Assembly: GCF_002113025.1 (NCBI RefSeq)
Contig: NZ_NEJH01000001.1
Location: 496,001 to 560,000 of the forward strand
Direction: 5' to 3'
DNA length: 64,000 nucleotides
From: Pseudomonas sp. B28(2017)
Lineage (GTDB): Bacteria > Pseudomonadota > Gammaproteobacteria > Pseudomonadales > Pseudomonadaceae
Translations under genes and position numbers: made by a program
Notes under the pieces: generated by a model
What the model saw: only the letters and a program-made list of their open reading frames with translations
What the model was told of the DNA's origin: nothing
The model's database searches: none
Shown: piece after piece, positions 41,584 to 51,133 of the stretch
How the letters are laid out: each line of letters starts with the position of its first letter
How positions within the stretch are numbered: the first letter of the stretch is position 1

Positions 41584-42999
41584 TTATTGAGATTCGGCAA
41601 TTCCCAGCGCCACCATTTTCTTGTACAACGTCGACCGCCCAAGCCCTAACCGTGCCGCTGCATCCGTCACCTTGCCCGCGCATTGCGCGAGGGTCGTTTC
41701 GATCAGTTGCCGGTCAAATCGCTCCCGCGCCGCACTGAACGTCTCATGGACAATCGGATCGATGGCCAAGGGCGCCACGCGCTCCACCGGGATGAGCGTA
41801 CCGATCGCTGCGCGGATGTCCGTCACCGTCAGGCGCAAGTCATCACTGAGCAATGCGGCCCGTTCCAGCACATTGCGCAGTTCCCGGATGTTCCCCGGCC
41901 AGGCGTGTTGCCCCAACAGTTCCAGAGCCTCGTGGTGAAGTTCATGCTGGCTGCGCAGTTCCTCAAGAATCGCCTCGCTGAGCGCCGGCACGTCATCGAG
42001 GCGATCGCGCAGGGGCGGAACCTGGATCGGCAACACGTTGAGCCGGTAATACAGATCAGCGCGGAATTCGCCGCGCTTGATGGCCGCTTCGAGGTCCGTG
42101 GAGGTCGCGGCGATCACCCGCACGTCGCTCTGGATCACTTCGTTGGAACCCACCGGCTCGAATTCCTTTTCCTGCAACACCCGCAGCAGTTTGCTTTGCA
42201 GGGGCAGCGGCATGTCGCCGATTTCGTCGAGAAACAGCGTGCCGCCCTGGGCGATCTGCAGTTTGCCGGCGCGGCCCTTGCGGTCGGCACCGGTGAACGC
42301 GCCGGGGGCGGTGCCGAAGAATTCGGCTTCCAGCAACGATTCAGGAATCGCCGCGCTGTTGATGCTCACGAACGCCTTGTGCGCACGGGGCGAGGCATTG
42401 TGGATGGCCTGGGCCAGCAACTCCTTGCCGGTACCGGTTTCGCCGAGCAGCAGCACCGGTGATTCGGTACTCGCACTGCGCCGGGCGCGGCGTTTGACTT
42501 CCAGGCTCGCGGCACTGGTGCCGATGAAGTGGGCGAAGTTGTATTTGGTCTGTCGCGCCCGCAGCAGCGAGCGGGTGGAGGCCAGTTCTTCCTGCATGCT
42601 CATGTAGCGCTTGAGCATTGGCGACAGGCTGCGCAATTCGTCGAACAGGGCGAAACCGATGGCGCCGATCACCACGCCGGCATCGTCGTGAATCGGCAGG
42701 CGCATGACCACCAGCGGCTCTTTGGGGGTGTCTTGCATATCCAGCAAAATCGGCCGGCCGGTGCGCACCACCTCACGCAACAGGCTCCCTGGGATCACGC
42801 TTTCGCAGGGCTTGCCAATCGCAACTTCCGCCGATTGCAGGCCAAAGCGCCGGGCATAGCGCTCATTCATCCAGACGATGTTGGCATCGCGGTCGACAAT
42901 CACCGTGCCCTCGCTCGATTGCTCGATGATCTCGAACAACGAGCGGATTGCCAGCAAACGAACGCGCTGGTAGTCCTTGAGGTTTTCGGTGGTGTTCAT
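41584..42999 (-). CDS. Sigma-54-dependent transcriptional activator (PAS, AAA+, Fis HTH)
   Basis: 471 residues from the ATG at 42999. The N-terminal PAS domain (SSEGTVIVDRDANIVWMNE) senses the signal. The AAA+ core has GETGTGKELLAQAIH, the sigma-54 contact loop GAFTGA and Walker B GGTLFLDEIGDM. A Fis-type helix-turn-helix ends the protein (VTDAAARLGLGRSTLYKKM). It lies immediately upstream of the ketone-body operon on the same strand, so it is the natural candidate to activate the sigma-54 promoter at 41357-41371. Confidence 0.94.
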   Translation of the reverse strand: MNTTENLKDYQRVRLLAIRSLFEIIEQSSEGTVIVDRDANIVWMNERYARRFGLQSAEVAIGKPCESVIPGSLLREVVRTGRPILLDMQDTPKEPLVVMRLPIHDDAGVVIGAIGFALFDELRSLSPMLKRYMSMQEELASTRSLLRARQTKYNFAHFIGTSAASLEVKRRARRSASTESPVLLLGETGTGKELLAQAIHNASPRAHKAFVSINSAAIPESLLEAEFFGTAPGAFTGADRKGRAGKLQIAQGGTLFLDEIGDMPLPLQSKLLRVLQEKEFEPVGSNEVIQSDVRVIAATSTDLEAAIKRGEFRADLYYRLNVLPIQVPPLRDRLDDVPALSEAILEELRSQHELHHEALELLGQHAWPGNIRELRNVLERAALLSDDLRLTVTDIRAAIGTLIPVERVAPLAIDPIVHETFSAARERFDRQLIETTLAQCAGKVTDAAARLGLGRSTLYKKMVALGIAESQ

Positions 43000-43037
43000 G
43001 GGGGTTGATCCTGATGGTTTATTGCCTGTGCCGGCCT

Positions 43038-43071
43038 CTTCGTCGGAACGCCGCCCGGAGCAAGCCCGCTT
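43038..43071. repeat. Interrupted REP remnant
   Basis: CTTCG and GCAAGCCCGCTT, two parts of a REP, are separated by TCGGAACGCCGCCCGGA. The insert resembles that of the split copy at 39063-39101. Upstream bases 43072-43267 show no gene that I can support. Confidence 0.5.
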
Positions 43072-43267
43072 GTATGGCAGGACTTGAAAGGAGGAGGGAC
43101 AAAGCCTGATCCTGACTGTTGAAGCAGTACAGATCGTGGGAGATTTCGCCCCGCCACCTTTCACCCAAGCGCCGATAAAGAATGCATCTGGCTAGACCGA
43201 CGACAGGAACAAGCCTGCGTCTCTGGGGGGCTTCAAGTGCTCAAAACCATATCCCGGAGGAAATTTA

Positions 43268-43333
43268 ATGGCAATGTCGGTTTCTGCACAGCGCAGCCAT
43301 GTCAGCCAGTCGCGAGAGAGACTGGCGGCGTGA
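43268..43333 (+). CDS. Possible 21-residue peptide or leader ORF
   Basis: GGAGGAAA stands seven bases before the ATG, one of the best ribosome sites in the window. The ORF reads MAMSVSAQRSHVSQSRERL plus two alanines and then TGA. No family was recognised. It could be a leader peptide, or a relic of the 5' end of a lost gene. Bases 43334-43469 up to dnaQ hold only a half REP (about 43371-43388). Confidence 0.35.
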   Translation: MAMSVSAQRSHVSQSRERLAA

Positions 43334-43469
43334 ACCTTAACTGGTGTCCAGGATTAACTGACCGGTTCAGCTTGCTCGCGAAGGCCGTTGCACGGCCTGA
43401 CTGAAAGACCCCGGCGAGCGTGTTAACATCACCCTTTTGCACGATTGACCGATTGAGAGCTGAGCACTG

Positions 43470-44228
43470 ATGGCCACCAGATCCGTTGTACTCGACACCG
43501 AAACCACCGGCATGCCGGTGACCGACGGCCACCGGATTATCGAAATCGGTTGTGTCGAGTTGATCGGCCGACGCCTGACGGGCCGGCACTTTCACGTGTA
43601 CCTGCAACCCGATCGCGAAAGTGACGAGGGCGCTATCGGCGTCCACGGCATCACCAACGAGTTTCTCGTGGGCAAGCCGCGTTTTGCCGAAGTGGCCGAA
43701 GAGTTCTTCGAGTTCATCAAGGGCGCGCAGCTGATCATCCATAACGCGGCGTTCGACGTAGGCTTCATCAACAACGAATTCGCCCTGATGGGGCAGCAGG
43801 ACCGCGCGGATATCACGCAGCACTGCACGATCCTCGACACCCTGATCATGGCCCGGGAACGTCACCCTGGGCAGCGCAACAGCCTCGACGCCCTGTGCAA
43901 GCGCTATGGTGTCGACAACTCCGGCCGTGAACTGCACGGCGCCTTGCTCGACTCCGAGATTCTCGCCGACGTCTACCTGACCATGACCGGGGGGCAGACC
44001 AGTCTCTCCCTGGCGGGTAACGCTTCCGATGGCAATGGGTCCGGTGAAGGGGCAGACAATTCAGCCACCGAGATCCGCCGTTTGCCGGCGGACCGCCAGC
44101 CGACGCGTATCATCCGCGCCAGCGAAGACGACCTGGCCCTCCACGCCGCACGCCTGGAAATCATCAGTAAATCCGCGGGTGCTCCGGCGTTGTGGGTGCA
44201 GTTGGCCGAAGCTGAAGCACAGGCTTAG
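43470..44228 (+). CDS. dnaQ: DNA polymerase III epsilon subunit (3'-5' proofreading exonuclease)
   Basis: 252 residues. The exonuclease motifs are VLDTETTGMPV (Exo I), IIHNAAFDVGFINNEF (Exo II) and HGALLDSEILADVYL (Exo III) with the DEDDh histidine. A Gly/Ser-rich linker (about 178-192) leads to the C-terminal segment that binds the polymerase subunit. It edits errors within the replicative core. rnhA, usual partner in other Pseudomonas, is not directly upstream here; instead there is a 470-bp stretch without a sure gene. Confidence 0.95.
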   Translation: MATRSVVLDTETTGMPVTDGHRIIEIGCVELIGRRLTGRHFHVYLQPDRESDEGAIGVHGITNEFLVGKPRFAEVAEEFFEFIKGAQLIIHNAAFDVGFINNEFALMGQQDRADITQHCTILDTLIMARERHPGQRNSLDALCKRYGVDNSGRELHGALLDSEILADVYLTMTGGQTSLSLAGNASDGNGSGEGADNSATEIRRLPADRQPTRIIRASEDDLALHAARLEIISKSAGAPALWVQLAEAEAQA

Positions 44229-44352
44229 CCCTTTCAAAAAAAGGGGCACCTTGTGACCCATTTCAGGGCATCGCACTCGCTACATCCGCTGCAACACTCT
44301 AACCTGAGGTGATTGGCAGGCTCTGGTCTGCCGCCTCAGGACACTGAGCCTC

Positions 44353-46608
44353 ATGTATAAAGATCTGAAATTCCCGGTCCTGATCGTCCATCGTGACATC
44401 AAGGCCGACAGCGTCGCCGGTGACCGTGTGCGGGGGATTGCCAGGGAGCTGGAGCAGGAAGGATTCAGCGTCGTTTCGGCGGTGGACTACACCGAAGGAC
44501 GACTGGTGGCGTCGACTTACCATGGTCTGTCCTGCATGTTGATTGCGTCTGAGGACGCCAGCACCCATTCGCATTTGTTGCAAAACATGGCCGAACTGAT
44601 CGGTCTGGCGCGAGTGCGTGCACCGGATCTGCCGATTTTCGCCCTGGGCGAAAAAGTGACCCTGGAAAATGCACCCGCCGACGCCATGGCCGAGCTCAAT
44701 CAGTTGCGCGGCATTCTTTACCTGTTTGAAGACACGGTGCCCTTTCTCGCCCGGCAGGTGGCCCGCGCCGCGCGCAAATACCTTGATGGTCTGTTACCGC
44801 CGTTTTTCAAGGCCCTGGTGCAACACACGGCGGACTCCAATTATTCCTGGCACACCCCTGGTCATGGCGGTGGCGTGGCGTATCACAAAAGCCCGGTCGG
44901 GCAGGCTTTTCACCAGTTTTTCGGGGAAAACACCCTGCGCTCGGATCTTTCGGTGTCGGTGCCGGAACTCGGCTCTTTACTCGATCACACCGGCCCCCTG
45001 GCTGAAGCCGAGGCCCGTGCAGCACGCAATTTCGGCGCCGATCACACCTTTTTCGTGATCAATGGCACCTCCACGGCCAACAAGATTGTCTGGCACTCGG
45101 TGGTCGCTCGCGATGACCTGGTGCTGGTGGATCGCAATTGCCACAAGTCGGTGTTGCACTCGATCATCATGACCGGCGCGATCCCGCTGTACTTGTGTCC
45201 GGAGCGTAATGAACTGGGGATCATCGGCCCGATTCCCCTGAGTGAGTTCAGCCGCGAATCCATTCAGGCCAAGATCGATGCCAGTCCGCTGACCAAGGGT
45301 CGTTCACCGAAGGTCAAGCTCGCCGTGGTGACCAATTCGACCTATGACGGCCTCTGTTACAACGCCGAACTGATCAGGCAGCAACTGGGCAATAGCGTTG
45401 AGGTGCTGCACTTCGACGAGGCCTGGTACGCCTATGCGGCATTTCATGAGTTTTTTGCCGGGCGCTATGGCATGGGCACGTCCCGTGATGAAGACAGCCC
45501 GTTGGTGTTTACCACCCATTCCACTCACAAGCTTCTGGCGGCATTCAGTCAGGCGTCAATGATTCATGTGCGCGATGGCGGTACGCGGCAACTGGACCGG
45601 GATCGCTTCAACGAAGCGTTCATGATGCATATCTCGACCTCGCCGCAGTACGGCATCATCGCCTCGCTGGATGTGGCCTCGGCAATGATGGAGGGGCCGG
45701 CCGGGCGTTCGCTGTTGCAGGAAATGTTCGACGAAGCTCTGAGTTTTCGCCGGGCGCTGGCCAACTTGCGACAGCACATTGCCGCGGATGACTGGTGGTT
45801 TTCGATCTGGCAACCGCCGTCGGCGGAAGGCGTCGAGCGGGTCGTCACCGAGGACTGGTTGCTGCAGCCCGATGCCGACTGGCATGGCTTTGGCGGCGTG
45901 ACCGAGGATTATGTGTTGCTCGACCCGATCAAGGTCACGCTGGTGATGCCGGGGCTGACGGCCGGTGGTGCCCTCAGCGAGCGCGGGATTCCGGCGGCGG
46001 TGGTCAGCAAGTTCCTTTGGGAGCGTGGCCTGGTGGTCGAGAAAACCGGGCTGTATTCGTTCCTGGTGCTGTTCTCCATGGGCATCACCAAAGGCAAGTG
46101 GAGCACGCTGCTCACCGAGTTGCTGGAGTTCAAGCGCGGCTATGACGCCAATGTCAGCCTGGCCAGTTGCCTGCCTTGCGTGGCGCAAGAGAATGTGGCG
46201 CGGTATCAAGGCATGGGCCTGCGTGATCTATGCGATCAATTGCATGCCTGTTATCGCAGCAACGCCACCGCCAGGCACCTCAAGCGCATGTACACCGTGT
46301 TGCCGGAAGTCGCGATGAAACCGGCGGACGCCTATGATCAATTGGTGCGAGGTGAGGTTGAGGCGGTGTCGATCGATGCGCTGGACGGGCGGATCGCCGC
46401 GGTGATGCTGGTGCCGTATCCACCCGGCATTCCGCTGATCATGCCTGGCGAGCGCTTTACCGAGTCGACTCGCTCGATCATCGATTACCTGGCGTTTGCC
46501 CGCACGTTCGATAGCAGTTTCCCGGGGTTTGTTGCTGATGTGCACGGATTGCAACATGAAGACCAGGGCAGTGGGCGGTGCTACACCGTCGATTGCATCA
46601 AGGAGTGA
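44353..46608 (+). CDS. ldcA: Lysine decarboxylase (Orn/Lys/Arg decarboxylase, fold I)
   Basis: 751 residues. An N-terminal receiver-like wing (about 1-125) precedes the PLP core: SNYSWHTPGHGGGVAYHKSP, INGTSTANKIV, HFDEAWYAYAAFHEF and the PLP lysine in TTHSTHKLLAAFSQASM. A C-terminal domain completes the family form. It turns lysine into cadaverine in the cytosol. Assignment to lysine rather than arginine or ornithine rests on resemblance to P. aeruginosa PA1818, which also lies beside dnaQ; the family alone does not decide. Confidence 0.88.
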   Translation: MYKDLKFPVLIVHRDIKADSVAGDRVRGIARELEQEGFSVVSAVDYTEGRLVASTYHGLSCMLIASEDASTHSHLLQNMAELIGLARVRAPDLPIFALGEKVTLENAPADAMAELNQLRGILYLFEDTVPFLARQVARAARKYLDGLLPPFFKALVQHTADSNYSWHTPGHGGGVAYHKSPVGQAFHQFFGENTLRSDLSVSVPELGSLLDHTGPLAEAEARAARNFGADHTFFVINGTSTANKIVWHSVVARDDLVLVDRNCHKSVLHSIIMTGAIPLYLCPERNELGIIGPIPLSEFSRESIQAKIDASPLTKGRSPKVKLAVVTNSTYDGLCYNAELIRQQLGNSVEVLHFDEAWYAYAAFHEFFAGRYGMGTSRDEDSPLVFTTHSTHKLLAAFSQASMIHVRDGGTRQLDRDRFNEAFMMHISTSPQYGIIASLDVASAMMEGPAGRSLLQEMFDEALSFRRALANLRQHIAADDWWFSIWQPPSAEGVERVVTEDWLLQPDADWHGFGGVTEDYVLLDPIKVTLVMPGLTAGGALSERGIPAAVVSKFLWERGLVVEKTGLYSFLVLFSMGITKGKWSTLLTELLEFKRGYDANVSLASCLPCVAQENVARYQGMGLRDLCDQLHACYRSNATARHLKRMYTVLPEVAMKPADAYDQLVRGEVEAVSIDALDGRIAAVMLVPYPPGIPLIMPGERFTESTRSIIDYLAFARTFDSSFPGFVADVHGLQHEDQGSGRCYTVDCIKE

Positions 46609-46622
46609 GGACCTTTCCCAGT

Positions 46623-47237
46623 ATGCAGCCGGTCATGAATCCGATTTATCCAGGCTTGTCGGTTCGGGTTGCCGATGACGGTTTTGCCGCCTATGTCTGG
46701 GGCAGTGATTTCAGTTTTGAAGTCGCGGCCTATGGTGCGGCCGAAATAGGTACGCCGGTGGCACAGTGGCCGGTCACCCCGATCACGCCTTATCGCAAGT
46801 GCTACGGCATCGACCCCGAGGAGTTCAGCAGCTTTCGCGATGCCGCCGACTGCGCGATTTTCATGGCCTATCTGGATGACCTGCCCGTGGGGCATCTGGT
46901 GGTCAGCACCAACTGGAACGGTTTTGCCCATATCGACGAACTGGCGGTGCATGCACCGGCCCGACGGCATGGTGTGGCCAAGGCGCTGCTGGATGTGGCG
47001 CAATTCTGGAGCCGCAAGAAAAAACTCCCGGGCATCATGCTCGAAACCCAGAACAACAACCTTGGGGCCTGCCGGCTCTATGAACGCTGTGGTTACGTGA
47101 TTGGCGGGATCGACCACCTGCGTTATCGCGGCATCGATCCGAACACCGCCGAAGTGGCGCTGTTCTGGTATCGACTGTTCGAAAATCCATTGGAAAGCCC
47201 ACTCAGTTCGTCAGCATCGCCGCGGCTTGTTCCGTGA
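46623..47237 (+). CDS. GNAT-family N-acetyltransferase
   Basis: 204 residues from the ATG at 46623, 14 bases after the ldcA stop; GAGGA lies upstream. The acetyl-CoA site is visible in IDELAVHAPARRHGVAKALLD (R/Q-x-x-G-x-A form), followed by LETQNNNLGACRLYERCGYVIGG. Close coupling to ldcA suggests it might acetylate cadaverine or another amine, which is inference only. The 3' end overlaps the opposite LysR gene by 35 bp. Confidence 0.85.
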   Translation: MQPVMNPIYPGLSVRVADDGFAAYVWGSDFSFEVAAYGAAEIGTPVAQWPVTPITPYRKCYGIDPEEFSSFRDAADCAIFMAYLDDLPVGHLVVSTNWNGFAHIDELAVHAPARRHGVAKALLDVAQFWSRKKKLPGIMLETQNNNLGACRLYERCGYVIGGIDHLRYRGIDPNTAEVALFWYRLFENPLESPLSSSASPRLVP

Positions 47238-48096
47238 CGATGGCCAACAGGGTCTGAGCCGCCGCAGACGGTTCGGCGTTTTTCAGGGACAGGGCGTAGA
47301 GGCTGATCGGGACGGCGGGCGCCAGCGGACAGGTGTCCAGTCCCGAGGCTTTGGCACCAAGGGCGGTGAAGGGGTCGACGATGGCCAGGCCTTCGCCGGC
47401 CTCGACCATGCTGCGCATCATCTGATGCGTCTGGACCCGGGTCTGAATCACCGGAGCAGGGCGCAAGCCGTGCAGTTTGTTTTCCAGTGCCGGGCTCAGC
47501 GGGTCGTGCCCCTCCAGGCCGATCATTGATTGACCGGCCAGATCCTGCAGTGAAATGTATTTCTGTTTCGGTTGCAGCCAGCCATGGGGTGCGAGCAACT
47601 GAAGTTTACCTTGGGCAATCACCAGGCATTCGAGGTCGGCGTGATCGGGGTTGTGCAGGCTCAGTCCCAGATCGCTTTCACGCAGCAGCAGGCTTCTGAC
47701 GATGTCGCGGGTCGGCTGGCTCAGCAGTGTGCAAGGTGCGTCGGGCAGGCGTCGGCGCAGGGCCGCGATGCTGTGTGGCAACAATTGGTTGGCCAGAGGC
47801 GGAGTGCAGATTACGCGCAGCGGCGGCGCCAGGTATTGCCTGAGGCTGTTGGCCAGGCGCTGTACGGGCTCGAGCGCGTCGTAGACCCGGGCAATTTCCA
47901 TCTGCAATTCCCGCGCTTCGCGGGTGGCCTGCAAGCGTCCGCGCACGCTGGCGAACAGCATGAAACCCAACTGATCCTCGGCGTCGCGTAGCAAATGCTC
48001 GACTTCGGTCACCGGCAACTGCAGCCATTCGGCGGCGGTGCCCAGGTGACCGGTCTGCAAGAGTGCCTGGATCACTTCGATATGGCGTAAACGCAT
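47203..48096 (-). CDS. LysR-family transcriptional regulator with divergent DNA-binding helix
   Basis: 297 residues. The N-terminal region aligns with LysR winged helices (GHLGTAAEWLQLPVTEVEHLLRDAE, split) but lacks the usual small residues of the recognition helix; the effector domain is normal (ADLGLSLHNPDH-like and EAGEGLAIVDP segments). It ends inside the acetyltransferase gene on the other strand. The target is unknown. Confidence 0.82.
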   Translation of the reverse strand: MRLRHIEVIQALLQTGHLGTAAEWLQLPVTEVEHLLRDAEDQLGFMLFASVRGRLQATREARELQMEIARVYDALEPVQRLANSLRQYLAPPLRVICTPPLANQLLPHSIAALRRRLPDAPCTLLSQPTRDIVRSLLLRESDLGLSLHNPDHADLECLVIAQGKLQLLAPHGWLQPKQKYISLQDLAGQSMIGLEGHDPLSPALENKLHGLRPAPVIQTRVQTHQMMRSMVEAGEGLAIVDPFTALGAKASGLDTCPLAPAVPISLYALSLKNAEPSAAAQTLLAIVTEQAAAMLTN

Positions 48097-48184
48097 GCAT
48101 GAAGTCCATGTTCGGCAGGTGGCGGAGTCAGTGGCTGAATCCTACCCCAAGTCCGCGCATATGACTTCTGCTCATAACGACGAG

Positions 48185-48412
48185 TTATGAAGCGCTGGCG
48201 GTTTGCGGTTCGCGGGTAAGGGTAACGCCGGTTTGCACCAGCAGAAATTCATTGTCGTCGAGCTTGTTGACACGATCGCCAATGGCCAGCTTGTAGGTGG
48301 TGACAGGCCCTGAACCGTCTACCGCCGGGGTGGATTCCTGGAACTCGTGCACCGAATAAATACGGCCTTGCGCGTCTCTTGCATGGAACTGACCGACGAG
48401 TACTGCTGCCAT
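48185..48412 (-). CDS. Conserved small protein of unknown function
   Basis: 75 residues, mostly predicted beta-strand: VLVGQFHARDAQGRIYSVHEFQ, TYKLAIGDRVNKLDD and FLLVQTGVTLTRE. AGAGGT stands upstream of the ATG. I recognise it only as a protein often seen in Pseudomonas genomes; no function can be given. Confidence 0.75.
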   Translation of the reverse strand: MAAVLVGQFHARDAQGRIYSVHEFQESTPAVDGSGPVTTYKLAIGDRVNKLDDNEFLLVQTGVTLTREPQTASAS

Positions 48413-48587
48413 CTGCTTAGAACCTCTGGAGATAAATCACTCAATTTGCGGCTCTGTAGACCGTGACTGGGTGCGGTAAGTTTTCCTGTAGAAAAAAAAT
48501 AGTCAGGGGCGGCTTTTTCAGTCGCCCGTTGCTGGAATCGTCATCTATAACTACAAGCTCTTCATATCGGACAGTCGAGAAATTCCC

Positions 48588-49148
48588 ATGAGCAACGTCT
48601 ATACGGTCGCCGTCCTGGTCGGCAGCTTGAGAAAGGAATCGATCAACCGCAAGGTCGCACGGGCCCTGATGGAGCTGGCACCGGTCAATCTCAAGCTCAA
48701 CATCGTCGAGATTGGCGATTTGCCGCTCTATAACGAAGACATCGATGGCGCTTCACCGCCGGCAGCCTACAGCACTTTCCGGCAACAGGTGCGTTCATCC
48801 GACGCGGTGCTGTTCGTGACCCCGGAATACAACCGGTCGGTGCCGGCGCCGCTGAAAAACGCGATTGACGTGGGTTCGCGTCCGTATGGCAAAAGTGCCT
48901 GGAACGGTAAACCGGGCGCCGTCATCAGCGTTTCGCCGGGGGCCGTCGGCGGGTTTGGGGCCAACCACAACCTGCGTCAATCCATGGTGTTTCTCAATGT
49001 GCCGCTGATGCAGCAACCGGAGGCCTATCTGGGGAACGCCGGATCGGCGTTCGACGAGGCGGGCAGGTTGTCCGAGTCGGTCAAACCGTTCCTGCAAAGT
49101 TTCATCAATGCCTATGGGCAATGGGTCGAGCAGCACAAGAAAGTTTGA
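48588..49148 (+). CDS. NADPH-dependent FMN reductase (ChrR/ArsH-like flavodoxin fold)
   Basis: 186 residues. The phosphate-binding loop is VGSLRKESINRKVA, and the flavin segment is TPEYNRSVPAPLKNAIDVGSRP. The family reduces quinones, chromate or azo compounds using NAD(P)H. It is monocistronic, with 40 bp to the convergent DUF1853 gene. Confidence 0.92.
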   Translation: MSNVYTVAVLVGSLRKESINRKVARALMELAPVNLKLNIVEIGDLPLYNEDIDGASPPAAYSTFRQQVRSSDAVLFVTPEYNRSVPAPLKNAIDVGSRPYGKSAWNGKPGAVISVSPGAVGGFGANHNLRQSMVFLNVPLMQQPEAYLGNAGSAFDEAGRLSESVKPFLQSFINAYGQWVEQHKKV

Positions 49149-49174
49149 TGTTCATGGCCAGGCACGGCAAAAAC

Positions 49175-50125
49175 TCAGGCATTACCCGGTACGTTCGGCC
49201 AAAGATCCGCCACCAGAAACAGACGTTCGGCTTCTTCCCAGTCACCGTTGGCATTTTCCGTCAGACGCACCAGCAATTGTGCCGGCGCCAGCGGGTCCAG
49301 GTCATCGAGCCACGCCTGCATCTGGCCAGGGTTCCAGGTGTGCTCCACCGAATAGTGCGCCGGCGCCAGCCAGGCATGGCGGGGCAGAGGTTGCCAACGC
49401 CCCGGCGGGCTCTGGGCCAACAACGCTTGCCAATCCTTTTGATGCAGCCAGCGTCCCCGCAAATGCTGCGGATGCGCACCCAACGGCGGGGCGGCCTGTC
49501 CGGGCCATGGGTACAGCAGATAACCTCCCAGCCACAAGTGGGCACTGAACGCTTGGATATCCAGACCTGCGAGCACTTCACGGCTCTCGGGACGTGCGGA
49601 AATCGGCAGTTGATGCTGGCTCAGGTGCGCCAGTTTACGGTCGAGCCGATCATGGCACCCCGGACCCAGCCACTGGGCGGTGTCGTGTCCGTCGCCGGAT
49701 TGTGGGCCGAGGTAGAGCTTGATCGCCAGTTCGAGGTGATGCACACCGTCGCGGTCGCGCAGCAGCATGTCCAGTTCACCCAGGGTGTGCCCCTCGCGCC
49801 GAATCGGCATGTTGGCGGCAATCAATTCAATGCCCGGCGCATGCTGCACGGCGAATTGCCATAGGCGTTCGTAGTACAGACCCAGGCGCCGGGTCCGGGC
49901 CTGGGCCAACCAGTGCAGCAAGCCATAACTGTCGCGGTCCAACTGCAGCAGCCAATGCTCCAGTCGTTGCGGTGCCAGCACCCAGTCGCTGCCGGCCAAC
50001 GGGTGGCGTTGCGGCCACGGGGTATCGCCCAGCATGGGTGGCGCGAGGATGACCCACGCCAGGTCACGCACTTCGGGATGGCGTAACTGATGGGGCAGGT
50101 GGAGCAAATCCGGAAATAGCATCAT
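49175..50125 (-). CDS. DUF1853 family protein
   Basis: 316 residues. It carries the family's LHHL-type opening ([16 protein letters not shown]), the LGLYYERLW helix and the [24 protein letters not shown] block. The last (E-L-D...H-L-E-L-A-I-K) resembles the metal-dependent nuclease motif D/E-x-x...E-x-K, so a nuclease-like fold is possible; this is inference. It is divergent from nadK with about 117 bp between. Confidence 0.88.
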   Translation of the reverse strand: MMLFPDLLHLPHQLRHPEVRDLAWVILAPPMLGDTPWPQRHPLAGSDWVLAPQRLEHWLLQLDRDSYGLLHWLAQARTRRLGLYYERLWQFAVQHAPGIELIAANMPIRREGHTLGELDMLLRDRDGVHHLELAIKLYLGPQSGDGHDTAQWLGPGCHDRLDRKLAHLSQHQLPISARPESREVLAGLDIQAFSAHLWLGGYLLYPWPGQAAPPLGAHPQHLRGRWLHQKDWQALLAQSPPGRWQPLPRHAWLAPAHYSVEHTWNPGQMQAWLDDLDPLAPAQLLVRLTENANGDWEEAERLFLVADLWPNVPGNA

Positions 50126-50242
50126 CTTGCGAGCATAGCGCGAAACCCGGGCACACCCTTGAAGCTGAAAGGATTTTGTCTACGGCCGGCTTTCGCCCAT
50201 AATCGTGGTCTTCGCCGCCACACAGATCCCCGCAGGAGCCCC

Positions 50243-51133
50243 ATGGAGCAATTTCGCAATATCGGCATCATCGGTCGCCTGGGCAGTTCCCAGGTGCTGG
50301 ATACCGTCCGCCGACTGAAACGGTTTCTGCTCGATCGTCATCTGCACGTGATCCTCGAAGACACCATCGCCGAAGTGCTGCCAGGGCACGGCCTGCAAAC
50401 CTCGTCGCGCAAGATGCTCGGCGAAGTCTGCGACATGGTCATTGTGGTCGGTGGTGACGGCAGCCTGCTCGGTGCCGCCCGGGCGTTGGCCAGGCACAAT
50501 ATTCCGGTGCTCGGCATCAACCGGGGCAGCCTGGGCTTCCTGACCGACATTCGCCCCGATGAGCTGGAAACCAAGGTCGCCGAAGTACTGGATGGCCACT
50601 ATCTGGTGGAAAACCGCTTCCTGCTGCAGGCCGAAGTCCGCCGCCACGGCGAGGCCATCGGTCAGGGCGATGCGTTGAACGATGTAGTGCTGCACCCCGG
50701 CAAATCTACGCGAATGATCGAATTCGAGCTGTACATCGATGGCCAGTTCGTCTGCAGCCAGAAGGCTGACGGCCTGATCGTCGCTACACCGACCGGTTCG
50801 ACCGCTTACGCGCTGTCGGCGGGTGGACCGATCATGCATCCCAAGCTCGACGCTATTGTGATCGTGCCGATGTACCCCCATACCTTGTCGGGTAGACCGA
50901 TTGTGGTCGATGGCAACAGTGAGCTGAAAATCGTCGTGTCCAAGGATATGCAGATTTACCCGCAAGTCTCGTGTGACGGGCAGAATCACTTCACCTGCGC
51001 GCCCGGCGACACCATTACCGTGAGCAAGAAAGCCCAGAAGTTGCGGCTGATTCATCCGCTCGACCACAACTACTATGAAGTCTGCCGGACCAAGCTCGGC
51101 TGGGGCAGCAAGTTGGGGGGTGGAGGCGACTGA
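50243..51133 (+). CDS. nadK: NAD kinase
   Basis: 296 residues from the ATG at 50243 with AGGAG upstream. The nucleotide motif VVGGDGSLLGAAR and the second one TPTGSTAYALSAGGPI are both present. It phosphorylates NAD to NADP. The TGATG overlap with the next gene at 51131-51133 indicates coupling. Confidence 0.96.
   Translation: MEQFRNIGIIGRLGSSQVLDTVRRLKRFLLDRHLHVILEDTIAEVLPGHGLQTSSRKMLGEVCDMVIVVGGDGSLLGAARALARHNIPVLGINRGSLGFLTDIRPDELETKVAEVLDGHYLVENRFLLQAEVRRHGEAIGQGDALNDVVLHPGKSTRMIEFELYIDGQFVCSQKADGLIVATPTGSTAYALSAGGPIMHPKLDAIVIVPMYPHTLSGRPIVVDGNSELKIVVSKDMQIYPQVSCDGQNHFTCAPGDTITVSKKAQKLRLIHPLDHNYYEVCRTKLGWGSKLGGGGD

Noticed and set aside
41471..41642. Minus-strand frame across the REP doublet upstream of the permease
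   Set aside because: It is made of REP translation and leader sequence; the sigma-54 promoter lies inside it.
43165..43190. GCCGATAA resembling a FliA flagellar -10 box
   Set aside because: No matching -35 element lies 15 bp upstream and no motility gene follows.
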